Under the pieces are notes generated by a model. It ran no database searches. It had not been told where the DNA came from and saw nothing but the letters and a program-made list of their open reading frames with translations. Source: an uncultured Paracoccaceae bacterium (GTDB lineage Bacteria; Pseudomonadota; Alphaproteobacteria; Rhodobacterales; Rhodobacteraceae). Taken from it: DNA of 64,000 bases. The stretch covers positions 186,001 to 250,000 of the forward strand of contig CALSOO010000006.1 of the NCBI GenBank assembly GCA_943787985.1. The letters run 5' to 3'. The position numbers and the translations under genes were made by a program. This document shows positions 7,973 through 16,351 of the stretch, piece by piece. Numbering within the stretch: position 1 is the first letter of the stretch; each line of letters opens with the position of its first letter.

Positions 7973-9405
7973 TGGGTGAGCCTCAACTGGTTGATTTGGC
8001 TTGCAATCGCCTTGAAGGCTTCGGAAATCTCAACCCCTTCCACACGGAAGAAGTGGGACGGAGAAGAGGCACAGTTCTGCATGACGCCAGCGCTGTAGTT
8101 GCTGACTTCAAAGCCGACAGACCAAACGACGATCCCCTGGGCTTTTGCCGCGTCGCAGATACTATCAAGCATGTTGTCTGCCTGACTGTATGTGTATTTC
8201 ACGTAGCGCCAGTTGTTGTATTGGCTGGACCGGATACCTGCTGCCCACAAATAATCGTTCAGTGCCCAGTAGTTCCAGTGCGCCGCGTGGTTGGCGTTGG
8301 CGTAGTACCAAGGGCGGATGCGCCAAGTATCCACGTTTTGACCATCCGTCATCAGGATGATGGTCTTTAACGTGTCCGGGTCGTTGTAGTTTGACGGGCG
8401 TCCCGCGAACACAGGGTCAATCTTTGCCTCCAGCGACAGGGCTTGCGTCACAGGGCGGAAGCTGGGGTCCAGCAAGGCCACACCCCACTTCATTCCAAGG
8501 TGGATTGCGGTGTTTGCACGGTCCGTGAAATTGTTGATGTTGGACTTTAGCGCGTTGGCATTTTGCGACAAAGGCAGAACTTTTTCGTACTCCTGCTTCG
8601 GACAACCCGGGTTTTCGATGGGGCGGTTCCGGTATCTCGCACTGCTCATTTCGAAGTGCTGCATTTGCTCGTACAGTTTGCTCATGCTGATTGTCGGGGT
8701 CTCAAAGTCGACAGGTTCGAAATCAATGCACTGGGAGTAGGGGTAATCGGTGGTTGTGTTCAGTTCGTCAAAGATGTCCTCGCCCACGTTCACTTGTGCA
8801 GTGTAGGGCACTAGCGAGACCGAGATCAGGTCTTCGGTTTCTTCGCGAATTACTTCGTCAACGAACGTGCGCGCTGCGTTGCGCATGTTGGACATTTTGT
8901 TGTTCGACCGCATGGACCCCGAGATGTCGAGAACCATTGAGATTTCGACGTTGGCAATCCGTTCTTCCGCTTTGGAGCGGGCAGGCACAGGCAATTCTTC
9001 GACACCCATAAGGCGCATGAACTGCGTTGGAGTGGTTGTATTCGCAGTGGCCAGAACGGTACGGTAGTTCAGCCCGTCATCGACAACCACACTGGTCAGG
9101 TACGAAGACATGCCCGCCTTGTCGAAGTAGTCGTTCACCACCTCTGTCGGGTCCAGCGTCTGGTCAATATCGGCCGCGGCAAGCACCGCACGGTCAATTG
9201 TGTTCTGAAGGCGCGTTCGTTCCATTTCGTTGCGCATCAGATCGACCCCGATCCCGCCAACCAGCAGCATCATCATCAGCATCATCATGGCGAAGATGGT
9301 CATTGTTCCATCTTCTTTACGCCCGAAGCAACGGGCAAACTGCACCGCTTCGGTTACCGTCAACCTGCGGGGACACTGGGTATGATACGTTTTCAGATCA
9401 GTCAT
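7969..9405 (-). CDS. TadG-like pilus assembly protein with von Willebrand factor A domain
   Basis: A 478-aa protein. The N-terminus has the TadE/G-type segment (FGRKEDGTMTIFAMMMLMMMLLVGGIGVDLMRNEMERTRLQNTID, about residues 27-70), methionine-rich in the membrane helix. A VWA domain follows from about residue 150. Its metal-binding MIDAS motif is DISGSMRSN (DxSxS), with a later ILMTDGQN (TDG) completing the site. It first opens the unit 7969-9405, 7436-7972, 6858-7436, each pair overlapping by 1-4 bases. A CtrA-type site lies 157 bases upstream. Known TadG proteins are envelope proteins of Flp/Tad pili that help surface attachment. Confidence 0.85.
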   Translation of the reverse strand: MTDLKTYHTQCPRRLTVTEAVQFARCFGRKEDGTMTIFAMMMLMMMLLVGGIGVDLMRNEMERTRLQNTIDRAVLAAADIDQTLDPTEVVNDYFDKAGMSSYLTSVVVDDGLNYRTVLATANTTTPTQFMRLMGVEELPVPARSKAEERIANVEISMVLDISGSMRSNNKMSNMRNAARTFVDEVIREETEDLISVSLVPYTAQVNVGEDIFDELNTTTDYPYSQCIDFEPVDFETPTISMSKLYEQMQHFEMSSARYRNRPIENPGCPKQEYEKVLPLSQNANALKSNINNFTDRANTAIHLGMKWGVALLDPSFRPVTQALSLEAKIDPVFAGRPSNYNDPDTLKTIILMTDGQNVDTWRIRPWYYANANHAAHWNYWALNDYLWAAGIRSSQYNNWRYVKYTYSQADNMLDSICDAAKAQGIVVWSVGFEVSNYSAGVMQNCASSPSHFFRVEGVEISEAFKAIASQINQLRLTQ

Positions 9406-9795
9406 TTTGACGTTCCTGCAAAATTCAATGGAATTGGGGAAGATACCCTTTTCACCACCGTGACGTGTGACAGCGAAATATGTTCCAATTCAGGCACCCA
9501 AAAGAAAACAGTATGAAGAAAATCCCCATTTACGAACAATCCTGTCGATTAATCGGGATTGTTAATGTTTGGTTAACATTAGGGGCGCGGAGCTTCCCAA
9601 ATATGCGAGGGCCCCTGAAAAATAAAACGAAACTGAACGCCAGCTCGGTTGCCAACTAGAGTATACGCAAAAAATTGGCTGGCTTCGCTCTTGCTACGTG
9701 CTCAAACAAGTCGCATCTGTTAACCTAGTCGTCATAGGCTGGCGTCACAGATCAGTCTGTAGATGAGTCGTTTAGACCAAGTAAGGAAACCTCAG
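9406..9795. other. 390-base intergenic region between divergent tadG-like and glutamate dehydrogenase genes
   Basis: This gap is richer in A+T than its surroundings and must hold promoters for both directions. The clear elements are the CtrA-type site at 9562-9576 and its enclosing inverted repeat (TAATGTT 9563-9569, AACATTA 9575-9581). I see no convincing small gene or RNA in it. A weak alternative start for the dehydrogenase (ATG 9763) lies inside. Confidence 0.6.
9562..9576. promoter_or_regulatory. CtrA-type binding site (TTAA-N7-TTAA)
   Basis: The sequence TTAATGTTTGGTTAA is an exact match to the full alphaproteobacterial CtrA consensus TTAA-N7-TTAA. It lies 157 bases upstream of the tadG-like start and 220 bases upstream of the glutamate dehydrogenase start. 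CtrA control of Tad pili is known in alphaproteobacteria, so the minus-strand unit is the likelier target. Confidence 0.6.
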
Positions 9796-11226
9796 ATGAG
9801 TATCCCCCAAGAGCCAAGTTTTCGCGAAAGTGTAGACATGATGTTCAACCGCGCGGTTGCATTGATGGACCTGCCGCCAGGGCTGGAGGAAAAGATCCGG
9901 GTGTGCAACGCGACCTACACGGTGCGCTTTGGTGTGCGTCTGCGAGGCCAGATCCAGACGTTTACGGGCTACCGGTCAGTGCACTCTGAACATATGGAAC
10001 CGGTCAAAGGTGGTATTCGTTTTTCCCTTGGGGTTAACCAGGATGAAGTCGAAGCGCTCGCCGCATTGATGACCTACAAATGTGCGTTGGTTGAAGCGCC
10101 GTTCGGGGGGTCCAAAGGTGGGTTGTGTATTGACCCCCGCCAGTACGACGAACACGAGCTAGAGCAAATCACCCGCCGTTTTGCATATGAGTTGATCAAA
10201 CGCGATCTGATCAACCCGTCCCAGAACGTTCCTGCGCCCGATATGGGCACGGGCGAACGTGAGATGGCATGGATCGTTGACCAGTATGCGCGCATGAACA
10301 CCACAGACATCAACGCCAAGGCCTGTGTGACGGGCAAACCTTTGAATGCTGGTGGGATCGCCGGGCGTGTGGAAGCGACAGGGCGCGGTGTGCAATACGC
10401 TCTGCGCGAGTTTTTCCGCGATCCTGAGGGTATGGAAAAGGCTGCGTTGACAGGCACGCTTGATGGCAAACGCGTTGTCGTTCAGGGTTTGGGCAATGTG
10501 GGCTATCACGCTGCCAAATTCTTGTCCGAAGAAGACGGATGCAAGATTGTTGGCATTATCGAGCGCGACGGTGCGCTTGTCGATGTAAAAGGCCTGAATG
10601 TAGAAGCCGTACGTCAGTGGACAATCAACCATGGTGGTGTGGCGGGTTATCCCGATGGCACCTTCGTAGAGAATGGCGCCAAAGTGCTGGAAGAGGATTG
10701 TGACATTCTGATCCCGGCTGCTTTGGAAGGTGTGATCAACATGGGCAATGCCGCCAACATCAAAGCACCTTTGATTATCGAGGCGGCGAATGGCCCCGTG
10801 ACAGCCGGCGCGGATACTATTTTGCGTGAGAAAGGCTGCGTGATTATTCCCGACATGTATGCCAACGCAGGTGGTGTGACCGTCTCGTACTTCGAGTGGG
10901 TCAAAAACCTGAGCCATATCCGGTTTGGCCGCATGCAGCGCCGACAAGAAGAGTCGCGCCACCAGTTGGTGGTCGATGAGCTTGAGCGTTTGAGTGGAGA
11001 CAGCGGAATCGGCTGGCAGCTGTCTCCGAACTTTAAGGACCGCTATTTGCGCGGTGCGGATGAGTTGGAGCTGGTGCGCTCTGGTTTGGATGACACGATG
11101 CGCATTGCGTATCAGTCCATGCGCCAAGTCTGGCACGAACGCGATGATGTCGAGGATCTGCGCACCGCTGCGTATCTGGTCTCTATCGATAAGGTCGCGA
11201 GCAGCTACAAAGCCAAAGGCCTCTAA
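9796..11226 (+). CDS. gdhA: Glutamate dehydrogenase (Glu/Leu/Phe/Val dehydrogenase family)
   Basis: A 476-aa enzyme interconverting glutamate and 2-oxoglutarate plus ammonia, linking nitrogen and carbon metabolism in the cytoplasm. The family signature with catalytic lysine is present (VEAPFGGSKGGLCIDP, Lys107), together with substrate-site residues around HMEPVKGGIRFS and MTYKCALV. The Rossmann glycines lie in VVVQGLGNVGYHAAKF (about 227-242). I chose ATG 9796 because AAGGAAAC precedes it at 6-10 bases; the ATG at 9763 would add 11 residues without a site. Size matches the 50-kDa hexameric class. Cofactor preference (NAD or NADP) is not certain. A strong hairpin follows. Confidence 0.93.
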   Translation: MSIPQEPSFRESVDMMFNRAVALMDLPPGLEEKIRVCNATYTVRFGVRLRGQIQTFTGYRSVHSEHMEPVKGGIRFSLGVNQDEVEALAALMTYKCALVEAPFGGSKGGLCIDPRQYDEHELEQITRRFAYELIKRDLINPSQNVPAPDMGTGEREMAWIVDQYARMNTTDINAKACVTGKPLNAGGIAGRVEATGRGVQYALREFFRDPEGMEKAALTGTLDGKRVVVQGLGNVGYHAAKFLSEEDGCKIVGIIERDGALVDVKGLNVEAVRQWTINHGGVAGYPDGTFVENGAKVLEEDCDILIPAALEGVINMGNAANIKAPLIIEAANGPVTAGADTILREKGCVIIPDMYANAGGVTVSYFEWVKNLSHIRFGRMQRRQEESRHQLVVDELERLSGDSGIGWQLSPNFKDRYLRGADELELVRSGLDDTMRIAYQSMRQVWHERDDVEDLRTAAYLVSIDKVASSYKAKGL

Positions 11227-11236
11227 AGCGACAAAG

Positions 11237-11262
11237 GGGCCGGACACAAAAGTGTCCGGCCC
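11237..11262. terminator. Strong hairpin after glutamate dehydrogenase
   Basis: A perfect 11-bp GC-rich stem, GGGCCGGACAC with GTGTCCGGCCC, and an AAAA loop starts 11 bases after the stop at 11226. It is followed by GCTGCTGTG rather than a T-run, so it may stop transcription weakly or protect the 3' end. A second 8-bp stem (11287-11294 / 11304-11311) lies between it and the convergent Hint gene end. Confidence 0.6.
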
Positions 11263-11327
11263 GCTGCTGTGTCAAGATGGCGAGCGCCTACATTCCCTCC
11301 AAGAATGTAGGTTGATGCATCTGGACG

Positions 11328-12395
11328 CTAGGCTGCGTGTCTGAGGATTGCCGCCTCGGACGAAGACAGGTTTCGGCGCGCGTATTCGCCATAAGTGTTT
11401 GGATCGAACTCAAGATCAGGGAATTGTCCAAGCAAACGGATGCGGTCTTCGTCATCCAGCGTGGACAAGGCGGCATTCGCGGGATGGAAGCTTTCGGTTT
11501 CAACTCCGTTGGCCCACAGCACCTGATGATCCTGAAGCAACAAGTGTACATAGGTCACTGCGCGTACATTGACATCCGTACTGACTGTCGTCCCGTTGAT
11601 CAGATCTTTGGCTGCCACAAGGATTTCGGGCGTGTTGAACAGCGCCTGTGCCTCTGGACCTTTGATCAGAAGCCGGTGTTCGGGACTGACGAGCAGTTCT
11701 TCTTCAGGGCGTTCCACCCCGAGAGCCCCTGCCTTAATCCGAACGGGCCGCAAATGTGGCATAGCAAACAGCCTGGCGCCCGTCATGCGTCGGCTGCCCA
11801 CCCACAAGATCTCTTGTGCGCCGTTGTCTTTGGTCTGCACGCTGTCGCCTTCCCGAAGCTCTTGGATAAGCTTTGGGCCGTCTGGCGTTTGGATCCGCGT
11901 GTCAGGTGTAAAACAGATGACCCCACCGCTTTGCGGGCTCATCGGGTTCGCCGCCACCGCACCGAGTGTGTGATGCACGACCCATAGATCGCGATTGCGC
12001 GGGGGCATTTCGTCAAGGAACATCAGCAAAGGCTGTGATCCCGTCCCCACTTCAATCATGGTCACTGTGTAGCTTTGCGCCCCGTCCGTCACCACGAAGC
12101 TGTTGTCTGTCATCAGCGCAGCGTCATCGCTGTTGTTCGTTCCTATGAAAGGTTTGTGTTCCATTGCCGCGCCCACAAGCCTGTGCACCATGCGTGCTGC
12201 TCGTTTGCGCAAGTTCTCTGACCCATCTGCTCTATCCAGTCGCAAAACATCGGCCGGGCCGTCCACCCGGAGTGCATCGCCATGCCAGGACCACGCCGCA
12301 CCTACATTGAGAGTGTGCTTTGGCGCGGCTTCTAGCCCGTCCACTTCTGTTTGCGACCAAGAAATAACAAACGTGCCACGAAAGCCCGTCTTCAT
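11328..12395 (-). CDS. Hint (hedgehog/intein) domain-containing protein
   Basis: A 355-aa protein. Residues 1-155 form an unrecognised N-terminal region. A Hint domain follows, starting at Cys161 (VICFTPDTRIQTPDGPKLI), the typical nucleophile with A-block, then EGDSVQTKDNGAQEILWVG. A later block has SPEHRLLI (about 236-243) and finally ESFHPANA, the position where inteins have HN. In Roseobacters such stand-alone Hint proteins are common and of unknown role; the domain may cleave itself at Cys161. No Sec signal is seen. A perfect CtrA-type site sits 35 bases upstream of the start, suggesting cell-cycle or lifestyle control shared with the pilus cluster. Confidence 0.8.
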   Translation of the reverse strand: MKTGFRGTFVISWSQTEVDGLEAAPKHTLNVGAAWSWHGDALRVDGPADVLRLDRADGSENLRKRAARMVHRLVGAAMEHKPFIGTNNSDDAALMTDNSFVVTDGAQSYTVTMIEVGTGSQPLLMFLDEMPPRNRDLWVVHHTLGAVAANPMSPQSGGVICFTPDTRIQTPDGPKLIQELREGDSVQTKDNGAQEILWVGSRRMTGARLFAMPHLRPVRIKAGALGVERPEEELLVSPEHRLLIKGPEAQALFNTPEILVAAKDLINGTTVSTDVNVRAVTYVHLLLQDHQVLWANGVETESFHPANAALSTLDDEDRIRLLGQFPDLEFDPNTYGEYARRNLSSSEAAILRHAA

Positions 12396-12429
12396 TTTCA
12401 GTTCGCCTGCCTCTTAGTTTTTTATTTTA

Positions 12430-12444
12430 TTAATAAATCGTTAA
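12430..12444. promoter_or_regulatory. CtrA-type binding site (TTAA-N7-TTAA)
   Basis: TTAATAAATCGTTAA matches the full CtrA consensus exactly. It lies at -35 to -49 from the Hint-protein start codon, in an AT-rich patch (TTTTTATTTTATTAATAAA) that probably contains the promoter. Confidence 0.6.
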
Positions 12445-12500
12445 CAAACAGGATGTGTCATGCAAAGACACAATTTGTGTCACGTACATAACTGTTGCAT

Positions 12501-13478
12501 TTAGAACTCTAGGTTGAATCTCACAGACCCAACGACTTGGCTGGCGCTTTGCCCTTCAAACTCTTTTCCAAGCCACGTCAGTCCATAAAATGCGGCTGTT
12601 CCGTTTTCGTTTTGCCAATGCAGCCCCGCGCGCACCCTTTCGCGCGTGTCCGTCAATGTGATCCCGCGGTTTTCGGGCAAGTAGATGCTGTCTGACACAT
12701 GCGCTATGTCCGCGCCCAGCACAAAGCTGTAGCCAGACCAGTCTTGCTTGGTTGCGCGGTAGCGTTGCCCTGTGACTTTGTCACGTGCCAGCAATTCCCC
12801 GCGCCCCACTTGGCCGAACGTCAGATCAAACCCTGCCCGTATCATGGTTTCGTCTCCGGCCCGCCCCTCAAAGAACGGACGCAAACTGACCGTGTCACTT
12901 AGGGCATGCGATTGCCCCAGCTCCAGTACCAACGTTGGTCGCAGGGTGTTTCCGATTTGGTTGGCCACGACACCAGCAGACGGTTGGCTGACTCCCAGAA
13001 GGTCATGCAGCGCGCCCTGGAATTCGTCCAACCCGGTTCCGGGCCCGACCCAGACCATGTCTGCACCAGCCGAAATTTCAAATTTTTTGTGTTGGAACTG
13101 CGTGTGCAATCCTGCGCTGAGAGCGCCTGCATAGGGTCGGTCCCCCGCTGGCGGTGTTGTCAAACTGGAGGGCGCGATAATTTCTGCCCCGAGCCGCAAT
13201 TCGATCAGTTCGCCTGCTTTGCGCGGCAAGGCGCCGTCCCAGGTTGGCCCCCAAAACCGCGAGGTTTGCACGCCACCTGTGCGCCACCGGTCTTCGTTGT
13301 CGCCGATGAAGTCGTTGGTGATCAGTCGTCCATAGCCAATCCGGGTCCGTTTTTTGGCAGTATCTTCAGGGAATGGCACATCACGTTCAGCCTGCGCAGG
13401 GGCTGTGTCTTGCGCGAATGCGGCAGACGTGAGGGGGAGTGCAAGCGCCAAAAGCGCGGCCGAAAGAGTGCGAAACAT
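12501..13478 (-). CDS. LpxR-like outer membrane protein (lipid A deacylase family)
   Basis: A 325-aa outer-membrane beta-barrel protein with a signal peptide (MFRTLSAALLALALPLTSAAFAQ, cleavage about residue 23). Features of the LpxR family are the N-terminal LITNDFIGDNEDRWRTGG (Asn and Asp are active-site residues in Salmonella LpxR) and DRPYAGALSAG. EFQGALHDLLG probably carries the catalytic His. The chain ends in Phe (VRFNLEF), as barrel proteins do. LpxR removes the 3'-acyloxyacyl chain of lipid A using calcium. In this lineage the substrate may be a related lipid A or LPS, and activity is unproven. It runs the same way as nadV but is separated from it by a hairpin. Confidence 0.82.
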   Translation of the reverse strand: MFRTLSAALLALALPLTSAAFAQDTAPAQAERDVPFPEDTAKKRTRIGYGRLITNDFIGDNEDRWRTGGVQTSRFWGPTWDGALPRKAGELIELRLGAEIIAPSSLTTPPAGDRPYAGALSAGLHTQFQHKKFEISAGADMVWVGPGTGLDEFQGALHDLLGVSQPSAGVVANQIGNTLRPTLVLELGQSHALSDTVSLRPFFEGRAGDETMIRAGFDLTFGQVGRGELLARDKVTGQRYRATKQDWSGYSFVLGADIAHVSDSIYLPENRGITLTDTRERVRAGLHWQNENGTAAFYGLTWLGKEFEGQSASQVVGSVRFNLEF

Positions 13479-13553
13479 GGGTCTATCCCGATTAAGTCGC
13501 CCCCCGGCCCTTCAACCATAGAGGTGAACGATTCGGTTTTCCAGTCTGAAGTC

Positions 13554-13585
13554 TGCAGGCAGGGCGAATTTGTGCCCCGCCTGCA
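13554..13585. terminator. Hairpin between nadV and the lpxR-like gene
   Basis: The arms TGCAGGC and GCCTGCA enclose a second GGGC/GCCC stem with one mismatch between them (13554-13565 / 13574-13585). The structure begins 20 bases beyond the nadV stop (13605, minus strand) and ends before the next start (13478). No T-run follows in the minus direction. Confidence 0.5.
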
Positions 13586-13604
13586 ACGACATTTAATGTG
13601 TGAT

Positions 13605-15026
13605 TTAGCCTAATACACCCGGCCATGCGCGGGCGCGCACGTCCTCAAAGCTTTGAACGTTCAACAGCGCTCCGTTTTTGAACACAGGCTGCAATGCGTC
13701 GGCCCCGTCGGGGATATTGTCACTGCGCCGCGCCGCGAACTTACCGCTGTCGTTGCGGATCACACCTTGTTTCCCCCTCTTGGAGGTTTTGCTGCCTTTG
13801 GCGGTCACGGGGTCTTTGTAGACGTCGTACCAAACCCCGTCTCGCATCAGTGCAGAGGCTTTCATCGAGTAGCTAAAGCAGTCGCGGTCCACTTTTTGTA
13901 AAAGCCCCCCGCCCATGCCAAAGGCAATGTTCCCGATGGCCAGTCCGCGTTGCATCATCACATCCATGATCTGCACTATAGAGACACGGTTCACCCCGTC
14001 CCCTTGGATCACCCGCACTTTGTCGGGCAGGATGCGATAGCCTTGTGCGTTGGTGACATACCCGAATTCACGCATCAAAGCCTCGATCACATCCGGTACG
14101 ATCTCAAGCGGGTCGCCGCTGTCAGGGCGCACCACCAGTACACCGTCACGTGCGAGCACGTCCTCTTTCAACGCCCCGCCCCAATACGCCTTGATGGCCC
14201 GCATCAGGTCGTAGCTGTCGGACACACAGGCGACCAAACCGGTCGGGTTGGCGCGCAAAAGCTGGCGCATCTGTTCGACTTCGCCGTCTTCCCCAAGCGC
14301 GGTCATGGTGGAGTGTTCGCTGGCCGGAATAGAGAACCCCGCCATATCCGCGCCGTAGAAGTTGCGCGCATAGACCAAGGCCATGGCAGTGTCAGTGCCC
14401 ATAGAACTCACCAAGTGTGCCAGACCACCTAAGGCGGCGCTTTCCCCGCTAGAGGCCCCGCGCGCTCCGAAATCGTGCAGTTTGAATTCCGCCCCTGCAT
14501 CGCTGCCATCGGTTATCAACATCCGCGCGCGGACTTCACCCACAACGTAGTGGGACAAAGTCGCCACAGTCGAGGGGTACCACACGGCCCGCAAAAGGCG
14601 GGTTTCAAGGAAGGAGGGCAACCACCAACATGCAGGATCAGTGTTTTCGATCCGCATTTGTGGGACGTTGACGGGGGCAAGGGTGCCCTCGGGCAAGGCC
14701 TCGATCAAGACCGGCAAACGCCCGTCATGTGCATCGACGATGCGTTGCCACCCTTCAAGGTAAAGGGCAAGACCGTGCGCTTTGAGCACAGGCGCTGCTT
14801 CGTCGATCATGGATTGGGTGATCCGGATGGCAGCAAGTTTTGCCAACTCTATCTGAAGGCCGAAAAACAACACTTTGTCGATTCCGTCCCAGCCCTTTCG
14901 GGGCTCGATATAGGAGGACACCCGCTGCGCGCCCTTCGGGTATTGGGTGGCGTGCGAATATTTGTAGCTGTCGGTGTCAAACAACGGGTTTTGCGCGTCA
15001 AGCGCGCCTGCGAACAATGCAGTCAT
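13605..15026 (-). CDS. nadV: Nicotinamide phosphoribosyltransferase
   Basis: A 473-aa enzyme making nicotinamide mononucleotide from nicotinamide and PRPP, the first step of the non-deamidating NAD salvage route. The sequence follows the NAMPT pattern: DTDSYKYSHATQYPKGA at the N-terminus, then KLHDFGARGASSGESAALGGLAHL with the Asp (human Asp219 position) that favours nicotinamide over nicotinic acid. The active-site His lies in IPASEHSTMTALGEDGE, and VVRPDSGDP and FGMGGGLLQKV are also present. ATG 15026 is chosen for its GAGGAGG site; the ORF upstream adds unrelated residues. The next step is encoded directly upstream by nadM, so the two form a salvage unit. Confidence 0.9.
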   Translation of the reverse strand: MTALFAGALDAQNPLFDTDSYKYSHATQYPKGAQRVSSYIEPRKGWDGIDKVLFFGLQIELAKLAAIRITQSMIDEAAPVLKAHGLALYLEGWQRIVDAHDGRLPVLIEALPEGTLAPVNVPQMRIENTDPACWWLPSFLETRLLRAVWYPSTVATLSHYVVGEVRARMLITDGSDAGAEFKLHDFGARGASSGESAALGGLAHLVSSMGTDTAMALVYARNFYGADMAGFSIPASEHSTMTALGEDGEVEQMRQLLRANPTGLVACVSDSYDLMRAIKAYWGGALKEDVLARDGVLVVRPDSGDPLEIVPDVIEALMREFGYVTNAQGYRILPDKVRVIQGDGVNRVSIVQIMDVMMQRGLAIGNIAFGMGGGLLQKVDRDCFSYSMKASALMRDGVWYDVYKDPVTAKGSKTSKRGKQGVIRNDSGKFAARRSDNIPDGADALQPVFKNGALLNVQSFEDVRARAWPGVLG

Positions 15027-15134
15027 GGTCCTGTTCCTCCTCGGATTTGGACGTTTGTGAAACGCATCATCGGGCCTCCCGATGGTGCGGTGCGGATGTG
15101 TCGCCATGCATCCGCGCACGTCGTGGTCGTTTGA

Positions 15135-16244
15135 TTATGCGTGTGCCATCAAAATCGAGGCATAGGCAAAAGGCACGTCAGGCACGAGCGCCTGAAGAAT
15201 GTCGAAGTGGTCCTCGAACATCGCGTCCGGGGTCACTTCGGTGATGGGCACCCATGCGGCTTGTGCCGCGTCACTGCCACTGCGCAATTTTTCGAGCTTT
15301 TCGCGATCTTGCAGCTCAAACACAAAAGCCTCGGTGCGCACCCATCCGCGTTCAGAGCGTTCGGGGTGATCAAAAACCCGCCGTTCTTTCATCCGGCTGC
15401 GCATCGCGCCTTTGGGCATGTCGAGCCCGGCTTCCTCATAAAGTTCCCGCACCGCTGCGTTTTCAGCCGTTTCTCCTGCATCAATGTGCCCCCCCGGCAA
15501 AGCCCACAGGCCGCGCCCCGGTTCGGTTTTCCGCTCGATCAACAACACATGCCCCGATTGGATCACCACCGCATCGGCGGTGTTGATCGGGATCGGATAG
15601 CCAAACACGGCTTCGGCCTGCTTGGTACGTGCGCGGTAGGCTTTGACGAATGCCGCCTCTGCCTTGATCTGCTCCACGGGCACGGGGTTTTGTGCGATCC
15701 AGTTTCGCGCGGTTTCCATCTGGGTGCGGCCAAATGCGCCGGTTTCTGCGCCAGTTTCTGCGCCGGTGTCAAAGAACAAGGCCTCGCGCATTTGAGTCGC
15801 GTTGATAATCCGCCCGTCGTGGGTCTTTGCGGGTGCCGCGACCATTTTCCATTCGGGGAACCACCGCAAATATTGCGAGGATTGGTCTTTTTCAAAGCCG
15901 GTCAAGAGCACGTCAGTTTCGTTTGCGTCCAACCCTTTGGCGCGCAAGTGCAGCCGCACGGCTGTCCGAACATTGCTGGCCCACGCGCGGTCATTGTACA
16001 GGGTGTCTACCAAGGGCAACGTATCTATTGCCAAACTGATGCCTTGGGTGCTTTCGTTGACGAAACTGGCCCGCTCTGCATAGCTGAAAGGGTTTTTCCA
16101 CGAGCGTGCCCGATACGCGCTGCCGATCAGAATCAACATGCTGTCGGCCTGCGTCGCCATAGACGCCACAACATCGTGGTGCCCAATGTGGAACGGTTGA
16201 AACCGACCGATAAACACGGCCAAGGTGTGGCGTTTAGAGCCCAT
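15135..16244 (-). CDS. nadM: Bifunctional NMN adenylyltransferase/Nudix hydrolase
   Basis: A 369-aa two-domain enzyme. Residues 1-180 carry the nucleotidyltransferase fold with GRFQPFHIGHHDVV (the GxFxPxHxGH motif), which joins NMN and ATP to make NAD. Residues about 215-365 are a Nudix domain with a complete Nudix box (GGHIDAGE, then RELYEEAGL), probably acting on ADP-ribose or similar as in the cyanobacterial and Francisella enzymes. A linker repeat GAETGAETGA (about 157-166) is coded by 12-base DNA repeats. ATG 16244 has GGAGGT upstream. With nadV, 108 bases downstream, it completes a two-step nicotinamide-to-NAD path. Confidence 0.9.
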   Translation of the reverse strand: MGSKRHTLAVFIGRFQPFHIGHHDVVASMATQADSMLILIGSAYRARSWKNPFSYAERASFVNESTQGISLAIDTLPLVDTLYNDRAWASNVRTAVRLHLRAKGLDANETDVLLTGFEKDQSSQYLRWFPEWKMVAAPAKTHDGRIINATQMREALFFDTGAETGAETGAFGRTQMETARNWIAQNPVPVEQIKAEAAFVKAYRARTKQAEAVFGYPIPINTADAVVIQSGHVLLIERKTEPGRGLWALPGGHIDAGETAENAAVRELYEEAGLDMPKGAMRSRMKERRVFDHPERSERGWVRTEAFVFELQDREKLEKLRSGSDAAQAAWVPITEVTPDAMFEDHFDILQALVPDVPFAYASILMAHA

Positions 16245-16351
16245 AGCAAGCGACCTCCGCTGCTGAATTTGTGCACCAAGACCTCCTTGCTGCTGCGCCA
16301 AACATAATCAATCTGCAGTTCAAGTGAAGTGCAAGTTTTGCATAGCTGCTA

